Source of the DNA: an uncultured Actinomycetes bacterium
Lineage (GTDB): Bacteria; Actinomycetota; Acidimicrobiia; Acidimicrobiales; Acidimicrobilacustridaceae
DNA length: 20,866 bases
Direction: 5' to 3'
NCBI GenBank assembly: GCA_937927725.1
Contig: CALBSE010000029.1
Coordinates: 1-20,866 of the forward strand
The translations under genes and the position numbers were made by a program. Below the pieces are notes generated by a model. The model did not search any database and had not been told where the DNA came from. It saw only the letters and a list, made by a program, of their open reading frames with translations. Of the stretch, positions 1 to 6,513 are shown in pieces (the first letter of the stretch is position 1; every line of letters begins with the position of its first letter).

Positions 1-1
1 C

Positions 2-32
2 AAAAGGCCCGGGCGCAGAGCCCGGGCCTTTT
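2..32 (-). terminator. Intrinsic terminator of the tRNA cluster
   Basis: A perfect 13-bp inverted repeat (arms 2-14 and 20-32) encloses a 5-nt loop. The arms are GC-rich and end in A4/T4, so the hairpin could work in either direction. It lies just beyond the 3' end of tRNA-Phe on the minus strand, so the natural reading is that it ends the Glu-Asp-Phe tRNA transcript. A converging gene left of the window could share it. Confidence 0.85.
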
Positions 33-37
33 CACTG

Positions 38-110
38 TGGTCGGGACCGGCGTCGATCCGGTGACCTACCGCTTTTCAGGCGGCCGCTCTGCCAACTGAG
101 CTACCCGACC
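38..110 (-). tRNA. tRNA-Phe (GAA anticodon)
   Basis: The minus strand folds into a full cloverleaf. The acceptor arm is GGTCGGG/CCCGACC, the D stem GCTC/GAGC, the anticodon loop CTGAAAA with anticodon GAA, and the T stem ACCGG/CCGGT. The discriminator base is A at position 38. The next bases are CAG, so the CCA end is not encoded and must be added by the CCA-adding enzyme. It is the last tRNA of three before the terminator at 2-32. Confidence 0.95.
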
Positions 111-160
111 GTGGAGACCAAGTCTCCGTCCCTGACGCCCCGGCGAACCGGTGCGGCAGT

Positions 161-238
161 TGGCGGTCCCGACGGGATTTGAACCCGCGACCTCCGGCTT
201 GACAGGCCGGCGTGCACTCCAAACTGCACCACGGGACC
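161..238 (-). tRNA. tRNA-Asp (GTC anticodon)
   Basis: On the minus strand the acceptor arm GGTCCCG/CGGGACC closes a standard cloverleaf. The anticodon loop is CTGTCAA (anticodon GTC) and the T arm contains GGTTCAAATCC. The discriminator is G at 164. It is followed by CCA at 163-161, so this is the only tRNA of the three with an encoded 3' CCA. It sits 13 nt downstream of tRNA-Glu and 50 nt upstream of tRNA-Phe, consistent with one precursor. Confidence 0.95.
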
Positions 239-251
239 AGAAACTGCTGCG

Positions 252-324
252 CACCCCCAACGGGATTCGAACCCGTGTTACCTGCGTGAAAGGCAGGCGT
301 CCTAGGCCGCTGGACGATGGGGGC
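252..324 (-). tRNA. tRNA-Glu (TTC anticodon)
   Basis: The minus strand gives acceptor arm GCCCCCA with TGGGGGT, a D arm with GCGGCCTAGGAC, anticodon loop CTTTCAC (anticodon TTC) on a CCTGC/GCAGG stem, and T arm GGTTCGAATCC. The first acceptor pair is G-U, as I recall for actinobacterial tRNA-Glu. CCA is not encoded. It is the promoter-proximal member of the Glu-Asp-Phe cluster. Confidence 0.95.
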
Positions 325-347
325 TCTTGTGCCGCTAGGGCCTGCAG

Positions 348-378
348 ACCATAGCAGCCCCCTCAGGCTGGTCCCCAA
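348..378 (-). promoter_or_regulatory. Possible promoter of the tRNA cluster
   Basis: On the minus strand a TATGGT box (353-348) lies 23 nt before the 5' end of tRNA-Glu. A weak TTGGGG element (378-373) lies 19 nt further upstream. This fits a promoter for the tRNA cluster in the short gap after the DUF2017 gene. The long spacer and poor -35 match make it tentative. Confidence 0.3.
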
Positions 379-396
379 TGCTGAGCGGAGCCCGGG

Positions 397-885
397 TTAG
401 GCAGTGCGAGCGAGAGCGTCAACGACCATGCCGACGAACACACCGAGGAACTCATACAGCGCCCATGCGGGCAGTTCGGGGTCGTCAGGTTCCAGTTGGG
501 GAAACCCGTCTTCGCTGACGTCAAGGCGGGTGCCCAGAACGAGGCGGACGGTATTGAGTCCGATCATCCAGGTCTCGAGTGTGGCTCGGTCGAGCTCGGC
601 ATCGTTCGCCGTGGCCGACACCCGCTCCAGCGCTTCACGTCGCGTGCGGAGGAGGTCGCTGTGTACGAGGTCTCGATAGGCCTCGTTCACTGACTCGTCA
701 GACGCGTGAGCAACGGGGAAGACGCGACGGAGCATTGGGTCTTGGTTGGGAGCGTTCTCGCTGTCGAGTGCGGCAAGGACGTCGTCGCACACAGCGGCGA
801 TGACTTCGCGCAGGTCTTCTCGCAGGTTGATGATGAATCGATCGGGGCCTTTACTTTGAATCGTTCGCTTGAAACCGAAGGCCAT
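397..885 (-). CDS. DUF2017 family protein, downstream partner of clpS
   Basis: This 162-residue soluble protein matches what I know of the actinobacterial DUF2017 family, which commonly follows clpS and has no settled function. I chose the ATG at 885-883 because it gives the typical length and N terminus (MAFGFKRT). It lies 1 nt after the clpS stop codon, consistent with translational coupling. An upstream start would run back into clpS in another frame. The protein is rich in acidic and arginine residues and mostly helical-looking. Its C terminus (ALYEFLGVFVGMVVDALA) is hydrophobic enough to pack in a core but is not convincingly transmembrane. Context suggests a link to Clp proteolysis or the N-degron pathway; that is inference from gene order only. 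Confidence 0.82.
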   Translation of the reverse strand: MAFGFKRTIQSKGPDRFIINLREDLREVIAAVCDDVLAALDSENAPNQDPMLRRVFPVAHASDESVNEAYRDLVHSDLLRTRREALERVSATANDAELDRATLETWMIGLNTVRLVLGTRLDVSEDGFPQLEPDDPELPAWALYEFLGVFVGMVVDALARTA

Positions 886-886
886 G

Positions 887-1192
887 TCAGTCCTGTTGCA
901 TCGTGGCCCAGAGGCCGTGTTCGTGCAGACGGAAAACATCGAGCTCTGCTTTTTCTTTCGAACCATTCGAAACGACGGCGCGACCCTTCTCATGCACATC
1001 AAGCATGAGTGACTCGGCTTTCTCGTGGCTGTAACCAAAAACTTTCTGCAAGACGTAGGTCACGTAGGACATCAGGTTAATGGGGTCGTTCCATACAAGA
1101 ACGATCCACGGACGATCGATGTCGACGTTTGTGTTGATCGATGGTTCATCGATTTCGACGGGAGCAACGTCAGCTGCACGTGGACGCGTCAT
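887..1192 (-). CDS. clpS: ATP-dependent Clp protease adaptor ClpS
   Basis: ClpS binds proteins with N-degron residues and hands them to the Clp ATPase-protease. The 101-residue product has a variable, acidic-leaning N-terminal tail (1-28) and then the core domain. Core signatures are W34-N35-D36-P37 (the ND pair lines the N-end residue pocket), the helix around SYVTYVLQKVFGYS, and DVHEKGRAVV with H67 at the usual pocket histidine position. The length is normal for the family. The start codon overlaps the ctaA stop codon as ATGA (1192-1189), and the DUF2017 start follows 1 nt after the clpS stop. ctaA, clpS and DUF2017 are therefore very likely co-transcribed. Confidence 0.95.
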   Translation of the reverse strand: MTRPRAADVAPVEIDEPSINTNVDIDRPWIVLVWNDPINLMSYVTYVLQKVFGYSHEKAESLMLDVHEKGRAVVSNGSKEKAELDVFRLHEHGLWATMQQD

Positions 1193-2103
1193 GTCGTTGC
1201 AGGCATTGCTTCACTCGCATCGGACTCAACAGGACGGGCGATAAGTGAAAGATCAAATGACAGCGCAGCGATCCAAACAACAATGCTGCCGAAAATATGA
1301 ACAATTACAAGGCCGGGCGGAACACTTGTGAAGTACTGCACATAGCCGATTACGCCCTGCAAAACGATTGCGGCAACGAGATACTTCGCGCGTCGATCAA
1401 CACCGAGCGGTGCACCTGTTCGATGAAGAACAAACACTGTGATGACGGTAAGAGCAAGGAATAACCAAACGGTGCCGCTATGAATGCGCGCAACTGTTGT
1501 GATGTCGAACGAAAGTCGCTTTGCGTTTTCGTCGCCACCATGCGGACCAGTGCCGGTAACGATCGTGCCAGTGAAGATGGTGATTGCAGCCGCAAAAACG
1601 AGTAGTCGTCCAAAGATGCGAATGTTGCGCGGCACAACAGGTAGCGCAGGCGACGGTGCGTACTTTGATCGTTCGTGGAGAACGAACGCGTTCCAAATCA
1701 AAATCATTGAGAGCGCGAAGTGGGCAATGACGAATGGCGGTCGAAGTACGAACAACACTGTGAGACCACCGAGCACGATCTGACCGATGACGCCGCCAAC
1801 CAATCCGAGGGACCACCAGGTGAGGTCGCGCCGGCGCGGTGATCGCAGGAGCGAACCGAGCACCGCGAGGATCACGGCAACCGAAACCAAACCGGTGACG
1901 GTTCGATTCACGAACTCGATCATGGCGTGGTATTCGAAGGGCGCGACAACGCGGTTGTTTTCGCAGGTCGGCCAATCGGAGCATCCGAGTCCCGAACCAG
2001 TCAGGCGCACGGCGGCGCCGGTGACGGTGATGAACACCTGCGCAAGCAGGGCCAGGAGGGTGATGCGCCGGTAGGCCCGAGGAGAGAGTCGAGGCAACCG
2101 CAC
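1189..2103 (-). CDS. ctaA: Heme A synthase (CtaA/COX15 family)
   Basis: CtaA oxidises the C8 methyl of heme O to a formyl group, giving heme A for the aa3-type oxidase encoded on the other side. The 304-residue product has about eight membrane segments. A Cys pair (C41, C47 in CSDWPTC) sits in the first outer loop, and four histidines (H59, H128, H208, H269) fall at the family's heme-ligand positions. The reading frame is open up to 2250, but that would overlap divergent ctaB. I prefer the GTG at 2103-2101, which starts just before the first hydrophobic helix and lies 7 nt after a TACCAT box, a leaderless arrangement. The stop overlaps the clpS start (ATGA). Function is confident; the exact start is less so. 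Confidence 0.9.
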   Translation of the reverse strand: MRLPRLSPRAYRRITLLALLAQVFITVTGAAVRLTGSGLGCSDWPTCENNRVVAPFEYHAMIEFVNRTVTGLVSVAVILAVLGSLLRSPRRRDLTWWSLGLVGGVIGQIVLGGLTVLFVLRPPFVIAHFALSMILIWNAFVLHERSKYAPSPALPVVPRNIRIFGRLLVFAAAITIFTGTIVTGTGPHGGDENAKRLSFDITTVARIHSGTVWLFLALTVITVFVLHRTGAPLGVDRRAKYLVAAIVLQGVIGYVQYFTSVPPGLVIVHIFGSIVVWIAALSFDLSLIARPVESDASEAMPATT

Positions 2104-2110
2104 GGGGTCG

Positions 2111-2116
2111 ATGGTA
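2111..2116 (-). promoter_or_regulatory. Candidate -10 box of a leaderless ctaA promoter
   Basis: TACCAT on the minus strand (2116-2111) matches TANNNT and ends 7 nt before the GTG at 2103. That spacing would put the transcription start on or next to the start codon. No clear -35 hexamer or Shine-Dalgarno sequence is visible. Confidence 0.45.
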
Positions 2117-2189
2117 CGGGAGCCAACACAAACTCCCCTAACCCCAATGGCTCTCTTTCTCTGATGAATCCCGGGGACGAGCAGCCCGA

Positions 2190-2220
2190 TTGTCTGGTTC
2201 TGGATCGGCGGCCCTAGTCT
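2190..2220 (+). promoter_or_regulatory. Candidate leaderless promoter of ctaB
   Basis: TTGTCT (2190-2195) and TAGTCT (2215-2220) form a -35/-10 pair with a rather long 19-nt spacer. The -10 box ends 8 nt before the ATG at 2229, and no Shine-Dalgarno sequence precedes that ATG. This fits a leaderless actinobacterial mRNA. It shares the 125-bp ctaA/ctaB divergent region with the ctaA -10 box. Confidence 0.45.
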
Positions 2221-2228
2221 CAGTCCCG

Positions 2229-3125
2229 ATGGAATCGGTCGCGCAACCACCCCTCGCGGCGCGGCTGCGGGGGTATATCGCCCTTACGAAACCCCGCATC
2301 ATTGAGCTTCTGCTCATCACGACCGTGCCCACGATGATCGTGGCCGAACGTGGTTTGCCGTCGTGGTGGCTCATGGTGGCAACGGTGGTGGGTGGTACGG
2401 GCGCGGCTGGCGGAGCCAATGCCATCAACATGTATGTCGATCGGGATATCGATGCGCTGATGCGCCGAACCCGCAATCGCCCGTTGGTCACCGGGCTTCT
2501 TCAGCCCCGAAATGCCCTGGTTTTCGCCATTGGCCTCGAGGCAGTGGCCTTCGTGTGGCTTTGGGTCTTTGTGAATCTGCTGAGTGCGGTCCTGGCGGTG
2601 GCCGCCTGCTTGTTCTATGTCTTCATCTACACGTTGTGGCTGAAGCGCACCTCGAGCAGCAACATCGTTATCGGTGGCGCTGCGGGAGCGGCTCCGGTGC
2701 TCATCGGCTGGTCGGCCGTGACCAATTCCCTTGCCTGGGCCCCAGTTCTGCTCTTTGCCATCATCTTTTTCTGGACCCCGCCCCATTTCTGGGCGCTGGC
2801 GATCCGGTACGAAGAGGACTACACCGCGGCCGATGTTCCGATGCTTCCGTCAGTGGTTTCTCGTCACGAAACCGCCGTCCGGATCCTCGTGTACACCCTC
2901 ATCGTCTGGGCCCTCACAATTGCCTTCATCCCCGTGGGGCATATGGGCTGGATCTACGGGGTGCTCGCGGTCGGACTGGGTGGGTTCTTCACCTATTTAT
3001 CGGTGCAATTACTGCGCGATCCGACCACGGCCAAGGCGATGCGACTGTTCACCTTCTCGATTACGTGGGTGACCTTGCTCTTCGCTGGGATGGCGCTTGA
3101 CCAACTCGTCCGATCAGGGCTCTGA
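2229..3125 (+). CDS. ctaB: Protoheme IX farnesyltransferase (heme O synthase)
   Basis: CtaB transfers a farnesyl group to protoheme IX to make heme O, the substrate of CtaA. The 298-residue protein is a UbiA-type membrane prenyltransferase with about nine helices. It has the first Asp-rich motif (N64, N67, D71, D75 in NAINMYVDRDID, followed by RTRNRP) and the second (YEEDYTAADVPMLPSV), which together bind prenyl diphosphate and magnesium. WTPPHFWALAIRYEEDY is typical of CyoE/CtaB. I chose the ATG at 2229, supported by the leaderless -10 box. An in-frame TTG at 2190 would add 13 unconserved residues. It heads the plus-strand oxidase locus, divergent from ctaA. Confidence 0.95.
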   Translation: MESVAQPPLAARLRGYIALTKPRIIELLLITTVPTMIVAERGLPSWWLMVATVVGGTGAAGGANAINMYVDRDIDALMRRTRNRPLVTGLLQPRNALVFAIGLEAVAFVWLWVFVNLLSAVLAVAACLFYVFIYTLWLKRTSSSNIVIGGAAGAAPVLIGWSAVTNSLAWAPVLLFAIIFFWTPPHFWALAIRYEEDYTAADVPMLPSVVSRHETAVRILVYTLIVWALTIAFIPVGHMGWIYGVLAVGLGGFFTYLSVQLLRDPTTAKAMRLFTFSITWVTLLFAGMALDQLVRSGL

Positions 3126-3305
3126 GGTCACTCGCCGGGACCTTCACCATTTTCTCGGAAGAATCCGGCCGATGGTTTTCAATCAGGTATCCGGGCGTGT
3201 GTAGGGTGAGACCCGTCCCGCCCTTGATCCGGAGGGTCCCCCCTTCGGTCGAGACCGGCCCGTGCCGGCCCGAGTGTGCACGCTCGTACGAGGTCCTTAC
3301 AGAAC
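3126..3305 (+). promoter_or_regulatory. 180-bp spacer with a possible promoter for the oxidase operon
   Basis: This noncoding gap separates ctaB from the subunit I-like gene. A TTCAAT (3178-3183) and TAGGGT (3202-3207) pair with an 18-nt spacer could be a promoter with a leader of roughly 90 nt. Small repeats are present: GGGT/ACCC around 3204-3214, CGGTC/GACCG near 3246-3257, and two copies of CCGGCCCG near 3255-3272. No strong terminator for ctaB is visible. A weak GAGG lies 12-15 nt before the next start. Confidence 0.25.
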
Positions 3306-4868
3306 ATGGCTCTAACCGACACCCGACCGGAATCCGGCACCGACGCAACAGCGGTCGCTCCTTCCGTCGTACCCAGTCCGCTCACCATCTTCGGATCCGG
3401 TGATCACAAGGCCGTAGGCACGTTCTACGTGTTGGCCGCGTTGGTCTTCGGTAGTGCCGGATGGATCGCTGCTGCTCTTGCTTCAGCGCACATCATCGGT
3501 TCAGGTTCATTCCTGACCGACACAACCGGCACGCAGTTGCTTCAGACCTCCAAAATAGGCCTGATTTTGCTGGTTATTGTGCCGCTGTTCCTTGGCATTG
3601 CGACCTACATCGTGCCGTTGCAGGTTGGTGCGAGCACGGTTGCGTTCCCACGCGCTGCTGCAGCTGCGATGTGGACATGGTTGCTTTCTTCGGGCGTGTT
3701 CATCGTTGCGTCGTTCATCGACGGCGGCTTCGGTGGCGTGCGTGCGAAGTCGGTAAGCCTCACGCTCTTCTCGCTTGGTGGACTCATCGTTGCCCTGCTT
3801 CTTGGCACAGTGTGCGTGCTCACTACCGCAGTCACGCTGCGCACCCCGGGCATGACGCTTGACCGCGTTCCGATGTTCACCTTCTCGATGCTCGTCGGTG
3901 GCTCCATCTGGCTGCTCACGCTTCCGGTGCTGCTCGCCAACCTTCTTCTCATTTGGGTCGACCACCGCTACGGCGGCGGCACCGTGTTCGGAGCGGCCAG
4001 CTCGCAGTTCGGTCAGGTGTCGTGGATCGCTCACGAACCGCAGATCTATGCCTTCTTGATTCCTGGCCTCGGCATCGTTGCCGACGTGGTCGCCACCCTC
4101 ACCGGGGCTCGCCTTGGTCAGCGCAACCTCCTTCTCGTCGCAATCGGCGCCTTCGGTGTGCTCAGTGTTGGCGCCTGGGCGCAGCCAGTTATGTACCCGG
4201 CGTTCTCCGAGGATCTCGTCTGGCAGGCCATGGGTCTTCTGGTGCTGCTTCCGCTGTTGCTCCTTCTTGGTGGCGTTGCCGCTGCGTTCAAGGACGGCAA
4301 GCCTTCGCTCAAGAGCCCACTTGGTCTTGCGGTGGCGTCAATCCTGCTCACCATCCTTGGCGTACTCGCCGGTGCGTTACTTGTGATCTCTCCGCTTGAG
4401 CTCCGCACCACGAGCTTCTTTGCCAATGGCCAAGCGATCCTCATTCTCAGTGCTGCTCTCGCAGCTGGTGCTGCGGGCATCGGCTATTGGGGCCCGAAGA
4501 TGACCGGCCGCCAGTTGGCCGACGGCATTGGCAAACTCAACGTCCTCGTCATGCTTGGTGGTGGCGTCCTCGGCGGCGCTGCACTTTGCGTGCTCGGCTT
4601 CGCCACTCGCTTCACTGGCCTTTCCGGTGCTCACGACACGCTCCTTGTCGTGTCGGTGATCGGTTCGGCGCTGTTGGCCCTGGGTTCACTTCTTGTCATC
4701 CTCGCTCTTCTCAGTGGTACCCGTAAGGGTGCGCCCGAGGCTGGAGCCGATGCATGGGGCACCGGTCAGACCCTCGAATGGGCCTGCCCCTCGCCGCCCC
4801 CCACCGGAAACTTCGGTGACCTCGCTGTCGTTCGTTCGCCCGAGCCGTTGCTCGACGAGGAGGCCTGA
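3306..4868 (+). CDS. Heme-copper oxidase subunit I homologue lacking all metal ligands
   Basis: This 520-residue protein has about twelve membrane helices and clear subunit I signatures: GDHK near residue 32, YIVPLQVGASTVAFPR (101-116), RTPGMTLDRVPMFT (179-192), EPQIYAFLIPGLG (244-256), YWGPK (394-398) and the C-terminal TLEWACPSPPPTGNF. It even starts MALTDTRP, like the window's CtaD (MALTEDRP). Aligned by eye to CtaD, every ligand is replaced: heme a H93 by S82, CuB H271 by E244, H320/H321 by Q293/P294, and H406/H408 by N374/Q376. The D-channel D122 is T111 and the K-channel K349 is L320. The frame is intact and its end carries the GAGGAGG used by the next gene, so it looks like a maintained gene. 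It cannot bind heme or CuB in the usual way. Its role is unknown; a structural, assembly or regulatory role is inference. Confidence 0.88.
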   Translation: MALTDTRPESGTDATAVAPSVVPSPLTIFGSGDHKAVGTFYVLAALVFGSAGWIAAALASAHIIGSGSFLTDTTGTQLLQTSKIGLILLVIVPLFLGIATYIVPLQVGASTVAFPRAAAAAMWTWLLSSGVFIVASFIDGGFGGVRAKSVSLTLFSLGGLIVALLLGTVCVLTTAVTLRTPGMTLDRVPMFTFSMLVGGSIWLLTLPVLLANLLLIWVDHRYGGGTVFGAASSQFGQVSWIAHEPQIYAFLIPGLGIVADVVATLTGARLGQRNLLLVAIGAFGVLSVGAWAQPVMYPAFSEDLVWQAMGLLVLLPLLLLLGGVAAAFKDGKPSLKSPLGLAVASILLTILGVLAGALLVISPLELRTTSFFANGQAILILSAALAAGAAGIGYWGPKMTGRQLADGIGKLNVLVMLGGGVLGGAALCVLGFATRFTGLSGAHDTLLVVSVIGSALLALGSLLVILALLSGTRKGAPEAGADAWGTGQTLEWACPSPPPTGNFGDLAVVRSPEPLLDEEA

Positions 4869-4870
4869 GC

Positions 4871-5461
4871 ATGACCGCCCACGTCCTTCCCCCGGCTCCG
4901 CCCGTTCAGCGCCCGCGCGTGCTGGTCGTCGGTTCCGCCTTTGCTGCTGCGGCATCGTTCATGGTCTTCATTGGCCTGATCGGTGTGTACCTCGCAGCCC
5001 GCGCCGATGTCATTAGCTCGGGCTCGGCCTGGCTTCCGAAGGGCGTCGCAATTCCGCTGCAACAGCCGAACACGATGTTCATCACGCTGATCATGACGGT
5101 CTTCACCATGCAGTGGGCCGTTTCTGCCATTTCGAAGAACGACCGAGTCAACGCCTACCTCGCGCTGGGCCTCACGCTCATGCTCGGTATCGCCACGATC
5201 GTTATGACGACTTATCTCTGGCACCTCATGAAGCTTGATGTTGCTGCCGGAATCCAGGGTGTTCTCATTTACACAATCACTGGCGCACACATCGTGATGC
5301 TGGTGCTGGCGATGTTGTTTGTCGCCCTCATGGCCCTTCGGGCCTTGGGTGGGCAGTTCACTGCTCGCCAACACGATGGCATTACCGCTGCTGCCGTTTA
5401 TTGGTACGCAATGGTTGCCGTTTATGCCCTGATCTGGATCTCCATCTACGTCACCAAGTAG
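4871..5461 (+). CDS. Degenerate cytochrome c oxidase subunit III-like membrane protein
   Basis: This 196-residue protein has five to six hydrophobic segments and resembles CtaE of the same window. Shared features are the first helix ending GLIGVYL, the WAVSAI stretch (82-87), YTITGAH (134-140, against YTLTGFH in CtaE) and a final YW-helix (VYWYAMVAVYALIWISIYV). Residues usually conserved in subunit III are missing: CtaE E45 corresponds to S29, and CtaE H193/D196 (YWHFVD) correspond to Y179/V182. The TGAH histidine (H140) remains. A strong GAGGAGG lies at the end of the upstream gene and the start follows that gene's stop by 2 nt, so the two are almost certainly co-translated. I infer that it partners the subunit I-like protein. 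Confidence 0.75.
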   Translation: MTAHVLPPAPPVQRPRVLVVGSAFAAAASFMVFIGLIGVYLAARADVISSGSAWLPKGVAIPLQQPNTMFITLIMTVFTMQWAVSAISKNDRVNAYLALGLTLMLGIATIVMTTYLWHLMKLDVAAGIQGVLIYTITGAHIVMLVLAMLFVALMALRALGGQFTARQHDGITAAAVYWYAMVAVYALIWISIYVTK

Positions 5462-5467
5462 GCCGCC

Positions 5468-6328
5468 ATGCTCTCCTCGCGGATGTTCACAACAGCGTTT
5501 CGGTTTTTCGCCGGTCTGGCGATCTTCTCGCTGATCGCCGCGTTCGTCGTCGGGTTCTCGAGTCAGAACCAGTCGTTAATGAACCGTGTTATCGGACCGC
5601 TCTCCCTTGGCTGGAAGGGTGGCATTGGTAATCACTTCGCCTACGCCTTCTTTGTCGGGCTCTTTGCCGCCGCCGCGGCCCTTGCCGGTCTACTCATCGC
5701 CTTTCGCGATGCCGATCCTGAAGCCGAGGCCCAGGTCGTTCACATGGAATCGGTGCCGCTTACCCGTGCACCGTCTGGCGTGAACTACCTCCCCGCTCTC
5801 GGCGCACTTGCGTTTGTGCTGCTTCTTATTGGTGTGGCCACCGAAACGGGTCGTCTCACCTACGCCGCCGTTGCGGTGCTTTTGGTTGTGGCCTTTACCT
5901 GGACCGTTCGCACGTGGGCCGAGCGTGCCACCGGCGACGATCACACCAACGCCGAGCTCTACCACCGTTTCATCGACCCGTTCCGGGTACCGGTCATCTC
6001 GATTCTGCTGATCGGTCTGGTCGCAATCGGTCTCTCCCGAGTTCTTCTTTCGGTCTCGAAGGTTGGTTCGGTGTGGGTCTTCGGCCTCGTCGCACTCGTC
6101 TTCTTCCTCGTTGCCGTGCTCCTTGCCCTGAAACCGTCCTCGGCCAAGTGGGTCACTACCGCGGTCGTGGTCCTCGGCGCCATCGCCATCATCGCCGCTG
6201 GTATTGCCGGTGCGGTCGTAGGCGAGCGGAAGTTCGAAGAGCACTCCACAGGCGCCCTTTCGGTTCCTGGAACCGTGGGCCTGTCACCCGCAGCTCCCAT
6301 TGAGATTCAGGGCGGAACGCCCGCATGA
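5468..6328 (+). CDS. Seven-helix membrane protein of unknown function in the oxidase operon
   Basis: I do not recognise a named family. The 286-residue product has about seven hydrophobic segments (roughly 11-31, 57-79, 107-123, 129-147, 174-194, 200-220, 229-252) and ends in a soluble Pro/Gly-rich tail. Residues 102-153 (PSGVNYLPALG to WTVRTWAER) resemble the CtaD C-terminal extension (PSPSYWPLVLA to GWVMEPP): a PS-x-Y-x-P entry, two helices, then a charged exit. This may be a shared subunit IV-like module, but the match is by eye and weak. The gene follows the subunit III-like gene by 6 nt, with an AAGTAGG sequence as a possible ribosome site. ATG 5468 is chosen; Met6 is an alternative. It appears to complete a three-gene module. 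Confidence 0.7.
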   Translation: MLSSRMFTTAFRFFAGLAIFSLIAAFVVGFSSQNQSLMNRVIGPLSLGWKGGIGNHFAYAFFVGLFAAAAALAGLLIAFRDADPEAEAQVVHMESVPLTRAPSGVNYLPALGALAFVLLLIGVATETGRLTYAAVAVLLVVAFTWTVRTWAERATGDDHTNAELYHRFIDPFRVPVISILLIGLVAIGLSRVLLSVSKVGSVWVFGLVALVFFLVAVLLALKPSSAKWVTTAVVVLGAIAIIAAGIAGAVVGERKFEEHSTGALSVPGTVGLSPAAPIEIQGGTPA

Positions 6329-6513
6329 GCGAGCTTCGCTCACGTTCGTTGCTGACCCGGGCGAAATCTTCCGCCCGGTTGGCGCGTTTGGTTCAGACTG
6401 GTGAACACTTCGTTCACAGCGTTCAGTACTTCAGCAGTTCCAGTGACCGGGGCCTTGTGTCATCGGTTCGTTCGCTCCGGAGCGGGTTCGTCCCCGCCTC
6501 TCGAGGAGAGTAA
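6329..6513 (+). promoter_or_regulatory. 185-nt hairpin-rich spacer upstream of ctaC
   Basis: This gap contains several inverted repeats in a row: CCGGGCG/CGCCCGG (6357-6363 with 6372-6378), GTGAAC/GTTCAC (6401-6406 with 6412-6417), the 12-nt palindrome CGCTCCGGAGCG (6473-6484), GCGGG/CCCGC (6482-6486 with 6493-6497) and CTCTC/GAGAG (6498-6502 with 6506-6510). The last hairpin contains the GGAG ribosome-binding site of ctaC. A transcript of this stretch should be strongly folded, so it may act as a leader, a processing site or an mRNA stabiliser that sets ctaC levels apart from the upstream genes. No promoter of good quality was seen inside it. Confidence 0.4.

Noticed and set aside
66..378. 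Short frames on both strands across the first 380 bp
   Set aside because: They lie on the three tRNA genes and their flanks; the tRNA cloverleafs explain the sequence.
3125..3165. Possible terminator after ctaB (AGGTC ... GACCT followed by a short T run)
   Set aside because: The stem is only about 5 bp with a 9-nt loop, and the T run is interrupted and too far away.
3306..4868. Subunit I-like gene as a decaying pseudogene
   Set aside because: The frame is intact over 520 residues, helices and non-ligand motifs are preserved to the C terminus, and its end carries the ribosome site of the next gene. Random decay would not remove only ligands and channel residues.
6325..6513. A 62-codon frame that overlaps the upstream stop (ATGA) and ends right before the ctaC ATG
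   Set aside because: The product is Ser/Arg-rich without a recognisable domain or helix pattern, and the stretch is better explained by consecutive inverted repeats. The neat junctions keep it slightly open, but I do not call it a gene.
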